DNA of 64,000 nucleotides. It comes from Planctomycetota bacterium. Its GTDB lineage: Bacteria > Planctomycetota > UBA1135 > GCA-002686595. Position 1 is the first letter of the stretch, and every line of letters begins with the position of its first letter. Shown one piece after another: positions 28,409-37,679 of the stretch. Location of the stretch: NCBI GenBank assembly GCA_002683825.1, contig NYUD01000085.1, forward strand, positions 62,001 through 126,000. The letters run 5' to 3'. Both the position numbers and the translations under genes were made by a program. The notes beneath the pieces are model-generated. The model did not search any database. It saw only the letters and a program-made list of their open reading frames with translations, and had not been told where the DNA came from.

Positions 28409-30244
28409 CTACTTCTCGCAGCACGTCTCGGTCCGGGCCTGCCCCGGCGAGAGATCGCCATGGGAGGGGTCGTGTTCCACCTCCGCGTGGGGCGAGATGA
28501 CCTGGTTCAGGAACCCGCGCGTTCCTTGGCGTAGGAGGGAGACGACGAAGAGCAACGTCAGGAGCACCAGGGCTACCTCCTCGAAGGCCCTGGAGTGATC
28601 GCGGTGGAGTCGCTCGGGAACACCGGCGGCGGCTTCGGGCGAGAGCAAAGCGTTGGTCGTCCAACCGAGCACCAGTGTGAAGAGGACGGCCGTGATGCCG
28701 AAGACGATCGCCGTGCGACGCGCGTGGAGCTGGGAGAGGACGCCGAAGGTTGTCAGGTTGGTGGCCGGCCCGGTGAGCAAGAAGGCGATGGCTGCTCCCG
28801 GTGAAACTCCATTGGCGATCAGTACCGCCGCCAGGGGCGTCGAACCGGACGCGCACACATAGAGTGGTAGCCCGATCAGAGCGAGGAGCGGAACGTCGAG
28901 CCCATAGGGGAGTGCGACGAAGCGCTCGAGATCCAGAAGCCCACCCACCGCGGAAGCCAGGAGCAACCCCGCCAGGATCCACGGCGCCGTACCGTCGACC
29001 ATGTTGCCGAAGCCATAGGAGAAGCCCTTGCGCAGCCGCTCTCCGAGCGGTTTCTTACTGTCGAGCTCGTGAGCAGGGTCGAGCTCCGCTGCGGCCGAAC
29101 GCGGGGCCTTGCGACCGACGAGGATGCCGATCGCAAGTGCCAACGCTGCCGCACAGGCGGCCCGGATCAGGGTGATCTGACCCCCCAGCAAGCTCCACGA
29201 CAGGAACAGAGCTGCGAAGCCGAGCTCCGGTGTGGCCACCAGGAACGACATTGCCGCGGGTGTGGGCACGCCCGAGACGATCAGCGAACGGTAGAACGGA
29301 ATCACGCCGCACGAGCAGATCGGCACCGGTAGACCGGCCGCCGTTCCGCGCAGCGCCTGGGAAACCGTTCCTCCACGTCCCAGGAGCTTGCTGAGGTCCA
29401 GGTTCCATGCGTTCATCAACGAGATCGCGAGGTAGGCGAAGCAAAGCGCGGGGGCGCTTTGCAGGGCGAGGTCGAAGAAGGAGACCTCTCCCCCGGCGCC
29501 GCCGAGAGCGTGGGCCTCCTCAAGGCCGTGGGCCGCAGGTGCTTTGAAAACCTCGAGCGACAGTATGAGCGCCAATCCGCCCAACCCGCCGATACCCGAG
29601 GCGACCTTGACGGAACCCTGGGATTGGGGGCGGGGATCCGTGGATGGGAGGGCCGGCGGGTGGCGCAGGATCACGTGCAGAAGCGATCCGGCGACCAGCG
29701 CCTGGAACAGGGCGAACCACGCGGTCGAAGCCTCGGCGACCAGGGATTCACCCGCACCAAACCCAACCACGCTGAAGATCGCAATCGCTCCCAGGAGGCC
29801 GAGCGCTGCCCGTCGCCCGTAGAGCGGTACGGTCAGCCACCAGATCCCCAGCCCCACGGGGAGGCGGTGCAGCACCACAGCCGCCGCCAGGGCCGCCGAC
29901 TCGTCGCTGGTCGAGGGCGAGGTCAGGGCCAACCCGTCGAGTAGCGCGTGCAGCGTGATCCCAAGGAGTGCCAACGGCAGGGTCACGCGGCTGGAGCTCT
30001 TGCCTGCGAAGAGTCTCGAACCGCACAGAAGACCGGGGCCCAGGAGACCCACCAGAGCGATGGGCACGACCATCCACCCGGCCAGCGAGAAGCTTTGGGG
30101 CAGGATGTGGACCACCACGAGGCCCCCGACCCCCACCAGTGCGAAGGCGTCGACGGTGGCTGCGGCCCAGGAGCTGCGGGTACGGGCGTAGAGCAGGGGC
30201 CCGATGCCGAGGGCGAGAATGCTGGCGAGAAGGGGTAGGGTCAC
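28409..30244 (-). CDS. Fused ZIP-like domain and YraQ/ArsP-type permease
   Basis: 611 residues from GTG 30244. Residues 1-195 look like a ZIP metal transporter: His99 and Asp103 in HALLDGLAL, His126 in VVLHRLPVG, and a final GSLLH. Residues 250-520 are a DUF318 permease of the YraQ/ArsP/SO_0444 type with the CSC motif PVPICSCGVIPFY (Cys310, Cys312) and the second repeat CASGSTPLAAVLIANG. A final membrane segment and an acidic tail end in Cys-Cys-Glu-Lys. Permeases of this type move copper, zinc or organoarsenicals. The substrate here is unknown, but two metal-type membrane domains in one chain suggest metal efflux. Confidence 0.82.
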   Translation of the reverse strand: MTLPLLASILALGIGPLLYARTRSSWAAATVDAFALVGVGGLVVVHILPQSFSLAGWMVVPIALVGLLGPGLLCGSRLFAGKSSSRVTLPLALLGITLHALLDGLALTSPSTSDESAALAAAVVLHRLPVGLGIWWLTVPLYGRRAALGLLGAIAIFSVVGFGAGESLVAEASTAWFALFQALVAGSLLHVILRHPPALPSTDPRPQSQGSVKVASGIGGLGGLALILSLEVFKAPAAHGLEEAHALGGAGGEVSFFDLALQSAPALCFAYLAISLMNAWNLDLSKLLGRGGTVSQALRGTAAGLPVPICSCGVIPFYRSLIVSGVPTPAAMSFLVATPELGFAALFLSWSLLGGQITLIRAACAAALALAIGILVGRKAPRSAAAELDPAHELDSKKPLGERLRKGFSYGFGNMVDGTAPWILAGLLLASAVGGLLDLERFVALPYGLDVPLLALIGLPLYVCASGSTPLAAVLIANGVSPGAAIAFLLTGPATNLTTFGVLSQLHARRTAIVFGITAVLFTLVLGWTTNALLSPEAAAGVPERLHRDHSRAFEEVALVLLTLLFVVSLLRQGTRGFLNQVISPHAEVEHDPSHGDLSPGQARTETCCEK

Positions 30245-30307
30245 GGCCGGAGATTCTAATCGAGGCGAATCCTGGTGGCTTCGACGGGTTCATCGCCGAT
30301 ATAAGCG

Positions 30308-31627
30308 GTGGACGTGAATCTACTTCGATCGATCCTCGGGCTGGTAGTGGGATTGGGCGTGTTGGCGCCGGTCTCCGGTGCCCCCCGTACTGCTGAGACG
30401 GGCGGAAGAGGTGTGCCGGCCTGGATTCGCTGCACGCCGGGTTCGGTTCAACGGGCCGGCAGAGCCCCCAAACGCTCCCCCAACCCGATCGCAGACGCCC
30501 TCGATAGCGCGGGACCGGGCACGATCGTGCATCTGGATCCCGGGGACTACGAGCCCTTTACCATCGGCTTTCGCTCGAACTCGCCTGCCAACGCGAACAC
30601 GGGCGGGGGCTCCCAGGATGCTCCCCTCATCGTACAGGGCACCGAGGGTGTGCGCGTCGTCGGCGGCATCGGCGACGCGATTGCGATCGATCAGGCCATC
30701 CCCAACGGCTGGATCACCTTCCGGGACATCACGATCGTGCCCGGGCAGCGCTCGGGCGTTCTGTTCTTCAAACGTTCCGACCGCCGCATCCACCAGGGCT
30801 ACTCCTTCGAGAACTGTGACATTCTCGGTCAGTTCAACGCACTCAACGGGAAAGGGAAGCGCTCGAAGTGGGGCGTTTGGGGTCATCGCCTGGCTGACTT
30901 TCGCTTTGTCGGGCTGGACAAGCCCGCGAGGATTGAGCGTATCGCCGACGAACACGCCTTCTATCTACAGAATCCTGCGGGATCGATCCTGATCGAGAAT
31001 GTGCACGCCTTCGAGCTGGGCCGAACCTTCTGTCAGTTCACCGCACGTTCCCAGGAGGGACCACCGGGGACGGGCGATATCACGGTCCGAAACTGCGAGG
31101 TGGAGGACGCCTGCATCGCTTCCGGCGACGGCTACAAGGGCGGTTCGGCGTTCACCATCGCCGGCCGGCTGAACGGCTTGATTCTGTTTGAGAACAACGT
31201 TTATCGGGCCGGCTTTCGCTCCAAGTACCTCAAACTGACCGAGCGCAATGTCCCCTTCGGAACGGGCGCCTTCATGGCCTGGGAAGCAGCCCCCGAGGGG
31301 CGCAACGGAACCCTGATCCTGCGCAACAACGACTTTCGTTTCGCAAAGGACTGCGGCGATCGTGCGGTCGTGTCGATCGGAGGATGCGAACGGGTACTGG
31401 TGGTGGGCCAGAACCGCTTCGAATCGGGCGGGGAACAGCCCGCGATCGATTTGGATCCAGTGACTCCTCGGGGACGGATGAAGAGCACTCCTAACGGCCG
31501 CGTCTATCTCGCGCCCCAAACGGAGGTTCGGGGCAAGGTTCTCCTCAAGGGCAAGCTGCCTACCGAGGAAGAGCGCGAACAACTCAACCGTCGTGGGCCC
31601 CTCCGAGAGTCCGAGGACAAGAAGTAG
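30308..31627 (+). CDS. Secreted right-handed beta-helix protein
   Basis: 439 residues with an N-terminal signal peptide (LLRSILGLVVGLGVLAPVSGA). The central 300 residues are parallel beta-helix coils with repeated short strands (GWITFRDITIVPG, GSILIENVHAFELG, NGLILFENNVYRAG, GTLILRNNDFRFA), as in pectate lyases and related polysaccharide-active proteins. The start is GTG 30308 or 30314. It is divergent from the ZIP-permease fusion gene. No specific enzyme can be assigned. Confidence 0.78.
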   Translation: MDVNLLRSILGLVVGLGVLAPVSGAPRTAETGGRGVPAWIRCTPGSVQRAGRAPKRSPNPIADALDSAGPGTIVHLDPGDYEPFTIGFRSNSPANANTGGGSQDAPLIVQGTEGVRVVGGIGDAIAIDQAIPNGWITFRDITIVPGQRSGVLFFKRSDRRIHQGYSFENCDILGQFNALNGKGKRSKWGVWGHRLADFRFVGLDKPARIERIADEHAFYLQNPAGSILIENVHAFELGRTFCQFTARSQEGPPGTGDITVRNCEVEDACIASGDGYKGGSAFTIAGRLNGLILFENNVYRAGFRSKYLKLTERNVPFGTGAFMAWEAAPEGRNGTLILRNNDFRFAKDCGDRAVVSIGGCERVLVVGQNRFESGGEQPAIDLDPVTPRGRMKSTPNGRVYLAPQTEVRGKVLLKGKLPTEEEREQLNRRGPLRESEDKK

Positions 31628-31684
31628 TACCTGGTGCTGCTAGCAAGCTGGCCCGGGGTCAGTGTTTCCGCCGCGTTAGGCTTC

Positions 31685-32065
31685 GAGAAGGTCACCGCTT
31701 GCAAATCCGCCGATCATCGCGATGGAGAGCAGGAGCCCCCAAAACTGGGGCTGACGTTGCGCGCTCCTGGAACGGCGTCTCGCACCGGCATCCAGATGCA
31801 GGATCACCAACCCCCTTTCGTTAGCGGTGCTGAGCAGATGGAAGAGGGTCGGTCGAAAGACAGGCTACCGAAGTACGAAGTCGGCGAACTCTCGGCTCTC
31901 GAAGGAGCCCACGATCCAGAGCACGAACAGTGCGGAGAAGACTGCATAGACCATCGAGCCGACGCCCGTCAGAGCCAAAGAGGGCGTGTTGGGAGAGGCG
32001 CGCCCATCGCGAAGATGGGTGGATGAAATACCGATCCCCGAGGCGTAGAAAGGGGGAAAACTCAA
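31685..32065 (-). pseudogene. Broken frame of a small membrane protein
   Basis: One frame reads through protein-like sequence with two hydrophobic stretches (MVYAVFSALFVLWIVGSFE, and FWGLLLSIAMIGGFA near the end) but is split by an in-frame TAG at 31865-31867. The codons on both sides look coding, and the C-terminal part ends in TAA. I recognise no family. It may be a decayed gene, a chance frame, or a short protein ending at the TAG. Confidence 0.3.
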
Positions 32066-32172
32066 CCTGGGCTAATTGCAATTTGGTAGGCTGAGGCTTG
32101 CGCTTTCGAGAATCTCTTGAATCGTCCGAAGGAGGAGGAGACACAGCTCTCTTTCTCGGTTCGTAGGGGACG

Positions 32173-32212
32173 GGGACCTGCATTGTGAGTAGTGCAGGCT
32201 CCCGTTTTTTTT
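32173..32212 (+). terminator. Rho-independent terminator
   Basis: A stem GGGA-CCTGCA pairs with TGCAGG-(C)-TCCC around a ten-base loop, one C is bulged, and eight T follow after a single G. This is the clearest intrinsic terminator in the window. It would stop plus-strand transcripts arriving from the beta-helix gene that ends at 31627 or from an unannotated transcript between them. Confidence 0.75.
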
Positions 32213-32583
32213 GACCCGCAGTCTTGGAGATTGTGCCCCCGTCTCTCTCTTAGGAGCGTGCCTCGCGGAGCCTCTATTCGCCTACGGGGGGCGTTGATTG
32301 GGAACTTGGGTTTTCACCGAGTTGTCCACCACGAGAGAGGATCTTGGCCCAGTTTGAAACCGGGGGCGCGAGGCGTAGGGCCGGGGGATCCACCGGCGGA
32401 GTTTTCCGTTAGCAAGCCCGATCTCCCCCCCAGGGCAACGTTACGGCTGAGATGGTCGACGCGCCCGTATCCTATTGGGTACTACGGACTTCCTGGCAGC
32501 TTCCATGGCGCAGAGTTTCAACAACATCCGGAACGACTGCGTTCTTCTGGCGTTGTTGCAGATCTACGAAGGCCAGTAAGAGG

Positions 32584-33504
32584 TCATCCTCGGCGGATGT
32601 ACCTACGCGCACCAGCTGAGAGAAAGTCGGCGGCGATCACGATCAGCGCGCCGAGTGCGACGAAGAAGAACATCTCGTCGTAGTAGTGCTTGGCCCGCGC
32701 TTCCTCGATCCAGTAGCCCAACGAAACGATGCCGAGGATTCCGAGTACGCTCGCCTCGCGCACGCAGGTTTCGAAGCGGTAGAAGAAGTAAAGCAAGTAG
32801 CGCCCCATCGCCTGCGGGAACACGCCGGCGACGAAGATTTTTGTGCGACTTGCACCGATCGCATGCAGCGCTCTGAGGGGACGCGGGTCCAGGTTTTCGA
32901 TGGTTTCGGCTTCCAGACGGCCGAGGATCCCGGCGTTGTGCAGCGCGAGCGCCGCGATGGCCGGCCAGGCCGTATCCGGGCCCAGGATAGCCAGGAAGAG
33001 GAAAGCCAGGACGTACTCGGGGATCGCGCGTAGAACGATCATGGTCGTGCGGGAGGCGAGTCGCAAAGCCAGCCATGGCCTGCTGCCCTTATCATCCGCG
33101 TGGAACGGCCGATCGGTCGCCAGGTTTGATGCCGCAAAGGGGGCGAGGACACCGGCGATCGTTGCGGCCAGAACGATGGACAGGACAGCGATCCCCAAGG
33201 TGGCCAGGACGGCCTCAAATCCGTGTTCGAAGAAGAGGGCCGCCATCCAATCCCAGAAGGCCCCCGGTTCAAACCCCTGTTCCCGGAGTGGGAAGGGAAC
33301 GATTTCGAAGTTCAGGAACCGCTGTAGGTTGTCCATCCGCCGTGCGGTCAGGAACGATCTCCACTCGATCTCGCCGCACAGCCACGCGTAGATCGCGAAC
33401 CCCGCCAGCGCTGCGATGCTGCCTCGCAGAAGGCGGCTGCGCGGTCGGCAGCGCCAGAGCTGGTCGAGCTGCCCTACCTCGTTGTGGCTCGCGGTGGCCG
33501 TCAT
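32584..33504 (-). CDS. phnE: PhnE-type ABC transporter permease (second)
   Basis: 306 residues from ATG 33504, whose first bases overlap the stop of the preceding permease (ATGA). About six membrane segments; the EAA-like cytoplasmic loop is LRALHAIGASRTKIFVAGVF, and the C-terminal part (YFFYRFETCVREASVLGILG) is typical of PhnE permeases. It forms the membrane channel with the first permease. It is the last gene of the PhnD, PhnC, PhnE, PhnE operon. Confidence 0.88.
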   Translation of the reverse strand: MTATASHNEVGQLDQLWRCRPRSRLLRGSIAALAGFAIYAWLCGEIEWRSFLTARRMDNLQRFLNFEIVPFPLREQGFEPGAFWDWMAALFFEHGFEAVLATLGIAVLSIVLAATIAGVLAPFAASNLATDRPFHADDKGSRPWLALRLASRTTMIVLRAIPEYVLAFLFLAILGPDTAWPAIAALALHNAGILGRLEAETIENLDPRPLRALHAIGASRTKIFVAGVFPQAMGRYLLYFFYRFETCVREASVLGILGIVSLGYWIEEARAKHYYDEMFFFVALGALIVIAADFLSAGARRYIRRG

Positions 33505-34382
33505 CGCATCACGACCTTTCGACGCAGGAACGAGCTCCAAAACTCGAGCACGAAGACGATTGCGAACAACGCGTAGAGGTAAGCCCAAACCTCTCGATAG
33601 TGAACGTTTTCGGAGGAAAGCCGAATGTAGTATCCAAAGGTCGGATAGCCGAAGAACCCGAGCACCGCCGAAGAACGCACGGCGCATTCGAAACGGTAGA
33701 AAGTGTAGGTACAGGCGTCCGGGAGGGCCTGGGGCAAGAGGCTCCAAAAGAAGACCTGCAACGGTCCGGCTCCGATCGAGCGAAGGCTTTGCGCCGCCTC
33801 CCGCGGCGCTTCGTCCAGCATTTCCGAAAACACCTTAGCCAGCGTGCCACCGTAGGGGATCGCGATCGCCAGCACAGCGGCGAAGCTGTTCAATCCCAAC
33901 GCGGCCAAGAAGAAGAGCGCCCACAATAGTTCGTGAATCGAGCGCATCGACGCAATAAGGAGCCGCACGACGGAGTACATCACCGGCAGGAGATAGCACG
34001 ACAAGCAGCGCCAATCCGAACGACGGTGTGTCTCCCTGGGCCACCAGGAGGTCGCTCCGAGGAAACCCAAGACGAAGCCGAACACGAGCGCCAGGCTCAT
34101 GCCCCCCGCAGCAAAAATCAACGTCGTCCTGGCGGCTTCGGCGACCTTCCAAAGGAAAGGCGTCGTGCCTTTCGGGACGTAGTCGGCTTCATAGTCGAGC
34201 GCAGGAGAGACGGCGCCCTGGAAGAAGAGCCGCAGGATCGAGTCTCCTTCGGCTGCCGGCAGGAGGCCGCTCCAGTGTAGGTCGAGCAGGAACCACGAGG
34301 CGACGGCTGCGAGCCCCATGACGAGGAGGAGCTTTCGCCGCCGGCCTGTGGGGAGCCTCGATCCGGAGCTCACCTCAGCCAT
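33501..34382 (-). CDS. phnE: PhnE-type ABC transporter permease (first)
   Basis: 293 residues from ATG 34382, overlapping the end of the ATPase gene by eight bases. It has the same fold as the second permease, with an EAA-like loop EAAQSLRSIGAGPLQVFFWS and C-terminal YTFYRFECAVRSSAVLGFFG. Two non-identical permeases imply a heterodimeric channel. All junctions in this operon are overlaps or short gaps, so expression is coupled. Confidence 0.88.
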   Translation of the reverse strand: MAEVSSGSRLPTGRRRKLLLVMGLAAVASWFLLDLHWSGLLPAAEGDSILRLFFQGAVSPALDYEADYVPKGTTPFLWKVAEAARTTLIFAAGGMSLALVFGFVLGFLGATSWWPRETHRRSDWRCLSCYLLPVMYSVVRLLIASMRSIHELLWALFFLAALGLNSFAAVLAIAIPYGGTLAKVFSEMLDEAPREAAQSLRSIGAGPLQVFFWSLLPQALPDACTYTFYRFECAVRSSAVLGFFGYPTFGYYIRLSSENVHYREVWAYLYALFAIVFVLEFWSSFLRRKVVMR

Positions 34383-35148
34383 GGCGCTCTTTGCTTTCGA
34401 GGTTGTACAGCTCTTCGAACTCTTCGGGCGATATGTCCCCGGTAGCGCGGTCGAAGAGAACAGCGCCATTCTTGAGGCCGACCAGGCGTGGGATGAACTC
34501 GCGTGCGAGGGCCAGGTCGTGCATGGACAGCACGAGTGTCATGTGGTTCTCGCGCGCAATGTCTACCAGCAGAGCGAGGGTTTCGCGGGCCCGAGCCGGA
34601 TCCAGTGCAGAGAGGGGTTCGTCAGCGAGGATCGTGTTGGCTCCCTGATACAGCGAACGTGCTATGGCGACGCGTTGCCTTTCCCCGCCGGACAGGGAAT
34701 CCGTACGCTGAAAAATCTTGTTTTCGATTCCCAGCCGTTTGAGGAAATGCATCACTTCCTGGAGTTCACGGCGAGGGGCCCGGATCAACCGACGCAAGGA
34801 ACCGATGAAGCTCTGGCGTCCGAGCCGTCCCGCCATGACGTTTTGATATACGCGCACGTTCGGGACGAGTCCCAGGTCTTGCGGGATGACGCCGATCTCG
34901 ACTCGCAGCTTGCGTATCGCGCTGACACCGATCGAACTGAGATCGACTTCACGTATGCGCACGCTGCCTGTCGCGGGCGGCACCATTCCGTTCAACACGC
35001 CCAAGGCGCTCGTCTTGCCCGAGCCACTGGGGCCCACGAAAGCCAGGCACTCGCCCCGACGAACCTCCAGGTTCAGTCCGAGGAGGGCGGGGAAGCCGTC
35101 GAAGCGGACGCCGACATTCCGTAGTTCAAAGGCTTTGGGCGCATCCAA
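34375..35148 (-). CDS. phnC: PhnC-type ABC transporter ATP-binding protein
   Basis: 257 residues from a TTG at 35148, the first start that gives the usual PhnC length. Walker A is GPSGSGKTSALG, the signature is LSGGERQRVAIARSL, Walker B is ILADEPLSALD, and the switch His is in SMHDLALA. It powers import through the two PhnE-type permeases. The upstream extension to 35400 overlaps the PhnD gene and is not family-like. Confidence 0.9.
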   Translation of the reverse strand: MDAPKAFELRNVGVRFDGFPALLGLNLEVRRGECLAFVGPSGSGKTSALGVLNGMVPPATGSVRIREVDLSSIGVSAIRKLRVEIGVIPQDLGLVPNVRVYQNVMAGRLGRQSFIGSLRRLIRAPRRELQEVMHFLKRLGIENKIFQRTDSLSGGERQRVAIARSLYQGANTILADEPLSALDPARARETLALLVDIARENHMTLVLSMHDLALAREFIPRLVGLKNGAVLFDRATGDISPEEFEELYNLESKERHG

Positions 35149-35165
35149 GCGTCTGAGGTCCGGGG

Positions 35166-36062
35166 CTAACGGAGCAGATTCAATCCGCGTGCGAGTTCTG
35201 CGAGCGGCGCAAAATTGTCGTTGGAGGCACGGATGAAGCCTGCTTCCCGCTGTGCTGCAGCCAATAGCTCCCTGTCTTTCATACCTATGATCGCGGCCCG
35301 TAGGTCCTCGATAAAGCCGGAGCCGAAGCGCTCTTCGAGGTCCGGGTGGGCGGTCCAGTTGTAGTCCGGATAGGTGGGTGTCTCCCAGATTTTGACGCAC
35401 TTCGCGGGATCGAGTTTTCCCTCCGCAACCATGCTGTCGTAGACCTTGTAGTTAAGTGCGCCAGCTTGGAACGTGCCCGCTTCCACCAGCTTGGCCGTCT
35501 TGTCGTGGGATCCGGAGAAGCTCATCTCGCTGCCGAAGAAATCCTGCGGACTCCTTCCGGTTTCCACCCGGATGAAATGCTCGGGCATCAGCCGACCGGA
35601 GGTGGATCCCCGTGAACCGAAGGTGAAGGTCTTGCCCTGGAGTTCGTGGGGGAACGAAAGCGAGAACTGAAGTCCCAGCGAGGTATGGGCAACGATATAG
35701 GACTTGAAGGTGGGATCGATCGCTCCCTGGGCGATGGCTTGTGCGCCGGGCACGGCTGCGCGTGCACGGACCCCGGAGAGCCCTCCGAACCATGCCAATT
35801 GAATGTCGCCGTTCTTGAAGGCCTCGACCGATGCCCCGTAGTCCGTCGAGGGCACGTATTGGAAAGAGACTCCCAGCTGTTCACCGAGGTAGGCCCCAAC
35901 GCGGCCGAACTTCTCCTCGAGTTCGGTCGAATTCTGGTCTGGGATCGCGCTAAAGCGAAGTGTTTTCGGTCCCGCAGCCGCGCCCGAAGAACACGCGCTC
36001 GTGGCCAGTACGGCCAACGCGAGCGCAGCCAGCGACCGCATTCCGGGGGTGTGAAGTTTCAT
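35166..36062 (-). CDS. PhnD-like periplasmic binding protein, putative selenate/phosphonate type
   Basis: 298 residues from ATG 36062, which gives a lipoprotein or Sec signal (ALAVLATSACSSGAAAG). The mature protein matches the PhnD superfamily: RFSAIPDQNSTELEEKFG, GDIQLAWFGGLSG, TFTFGSRGSTSGRLMPEHF and PDYNWTAHPDL. The wording of these motifs is closest, as I recall, to a PhnD subgroup annotated as putative selenate ABC transporter binding proteins. Phosphonate or another oxyanion remains possible because no C-P lyase genes are nearby. It is the first gene of the importer operon. Confidence 0.78.
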   Translation of the reverse strand: MKLHTPGMRSLAALALAVLATSACSSGAAAGPKTLRFSAIPDQNSTELEEKFGRVGAYLGEQLGVSFQYVPSTDYGASVEAFKNGDIQLAWFGGLSGVRARAAVPGAQAIAQGAIDPTFKSYIVAHTSLGLQFSLSFPHELQGKTFTFGSRGSTSGRLMPEHFIRVETGRSPQDFFGSEMSFSGSHDKTAKLVEAGTFQAGALNYKVYDSMVAEGKLDPAKCVKIWETPTYPDYNWTAHPDLEERFGSGFIEDLRAAIIGMKDRELLAAAQREAGFIRASNDNFAPLAELARGLNLLR

Positions 36063-36221
36063 TTCTGGCGAAGGTCGGAGGGGCCTGAGAGGACCGGGGT
36101 GGGGAATGGTACTTGGTTCTCCGGAGTCTGGCGACCGCGAGGAGCCCCGGTCTTCCAATACATGTCCCGGCACCGAAGATGGGCTCCGCGAAGAGTGCCC
36201 GCGCTACAGTTCCGGCTGATC

Positions 36222-37619
36222 TCAGGCGTAGCCGATGGACACCGCGATGAAGAGCGCAGCGATGGCCACCAGGTACAGCTTCAAGAGCAGGGGAACAATG
36301 AACGCTGCCCAGCGCTGGTAGGGGATCTTCCCCAGTCCCAGCATGCCCATCAGAAGCGCGTTGGTCGGGACGATCATGTTCATGAACCCATCGCCCATCT
36401 GATAGGCGAGTACCGACGTCTGGCGCGTCACACCGGTCAGGTCGGCCAGGGGGGCCATTATGGGCATCGTCACGTAGGCTTGCCCCGAGCCCGAGGGAAT
36501 GAGAAAGTTGCAGATCGACTGCACGCCCAACATCCCGATCGCTGAACCGCCCGAGCCGATCTGCTCGAGCGGTTGTGCGATGCCATGGATCACCGTGTCG
36601 ATGACCTTGGCGTCCGTCAGCACCACCTCGATCGTCCGCGCGAATCCGATCAAGAGCGCGGTGGTCGTCATTCCCGCCGCCCCCAAACAGAACTCGCGTG
36701 CGGTCGTGTTGGGGGAGAGGCGCCCCAGCACGGCGCCCACGATGCCTAGTGCGAGGAACAGGGCGGCCAGCTCGGTCAGATACCAGCCGTAACGGTGGGT
36801 CCCCCAAACGAACACGCCGATGATCGCGACGAAAATTACCAGGACGGCTATGCGCCTGCCCGTAAGGTGTGTGTCCTCCGGCATCTCGAAGCCCTCGGAG
36901 TAGTCGACGTCTCCGACCAAACTCAGCGATGGTTCGGCTTGAATGCGCCGTGCGTAGCGCATGATGTGCATCACACCCACGGTGATGCAGATCACCAACA
37001 GAATCCAGCGCAGCCACTGCCCCGAGGCGGGCGTAAGACCGGCGATGTTCTGAGCGATCAGCACCGTGAACGGATTGAGTGCAGCGCATCCATAACCCAC
37101 TCCGGCACCGACGTACACGATCCCCATCGCCACGATCGCATCCATGCGCAGTGCCAGGCACATGGTCACGAGGATCGGGATGAACGGCATGTACTCCTCG
37201 GCCATTCCGATCGTGGACGATCCCAGGGCAAAGAGCGTCGTCATGCCCAGGACGAGCAATGTCGGCCGTTTCCCCAATCTTCCGATGGCGCTCGCAAGGA
37301 GCGCATCGATTGCCCCCGTCTTCCGAATGACCCCGATCACCCCTCCGATCAGGAACACGAAGAAGATGATGTCCGCACCCTTCTCCATGCCCTTGGGGAT
37401 CGCGAGCAGTGTTGCCGGGACGACCCACAGGGCACGCCCCACAGGCGTCTCAAGAAATCCCTCGCTCTCTTCTTCCGCCGGCGGCTCGATCCGCGCATAG
37501 GTTCCCGGCACCACGCTCCGCCCTTCCCGCTCGTACTCCCCTGCGGGCAGAACCAGCGTAGCCAACTGGGCGATGAGGATCATCGCCAGAATCAGGACCA
37601 ACGAATCGGGAAAGCGCAT
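36222..37619 (-). CDS. YfcC/C4-dicarboxylate-type membrane carrier
   Basis: 465 residues with about twelve membrane segments. Features of the YfcC family are visible: IIFFVFLIGGVIGVIRKTGA, SSTIGMAEEYMPFIPI, and NFLIPSGSGQAYVTMPIMAP. Members are predicted transporters of amino acids or dicarboxylates, with few tested. The gene lies between the importer operon and the cytosine deaminase gene, on the same strand; a small frame at 37680-37850 precedes it. Confidence 0.85.
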   Translation of the reverse strand: MRFPDSLVLILAMILIAQLATLVLPAGEYEREGRSVVPGTYARIEPPAEEESEGFLETPVGRALWVVPATLLAIPKGMEKGADIIFFVFLIGGVIGVIRKTGAIDALLASAIGRLGKRPTLLVLGMTTLFALGSSTIGMAEEYMPFIPILVTMCLALRMDAIVAMGIVYVGAGVGYGCAALNPFTVLIAQNIAGLTPASGQWLRWILLVICITVGVMHIMRYARRIQAEPSLSLVGDVDYSEGFEMPEDTHLTGRRIAVLVIFVAIIGVFVWGTHRYGWYLTELAALFLALGIVGAVLGRLSPNTTAREFCLGAAGMTTTALLIGFARTIEVVLTDAKVIDTVIHGIAQPLEQIGSGGSAIGMLGVQSICNFLIPSGSGQAYVTMPIMAPLADLTGVTRQTSVLAYQMGDGFMNMIVPTNALLMGMLGLGKIPYQRWAAFIVPLLLKLYLVAIAALFIAVSIGYA

Positions 37620-37679
37620 GGAAGGGAAACCTCGAGGGCGAAGGTGGCTTTGGTTGGGAGAGCGGTTGTTGTTGCGAAC

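Larger units (their letters stand above)
31628..32583. other. 956-base stretch without an intact gene
   Basis: No frame here has a ribosome site plus a recognisable product. It holds a broken minus-strand frame (31685-32065) and one strong plus-strand terminator (32173-32212). From 32213 to 32583 I see only short frames, the last being a 24-codon ATG frame at 32505-32579 with no evident meaning. Confidence 0.6.

Noticed and set aside
31865..31867. In-frame TAG as a pyrrolysine codon
   Set aside because: No family supports the frame and there is no sign of pyrrolysine genes; a relic or chance frame is simpler.
35950..37428. 492-codon minus-strand open frame
   Set aside because: It is a different frame of the YfcC-type gene; the product is Arg/His/Gly-rich and has no membrane segments or motifs.
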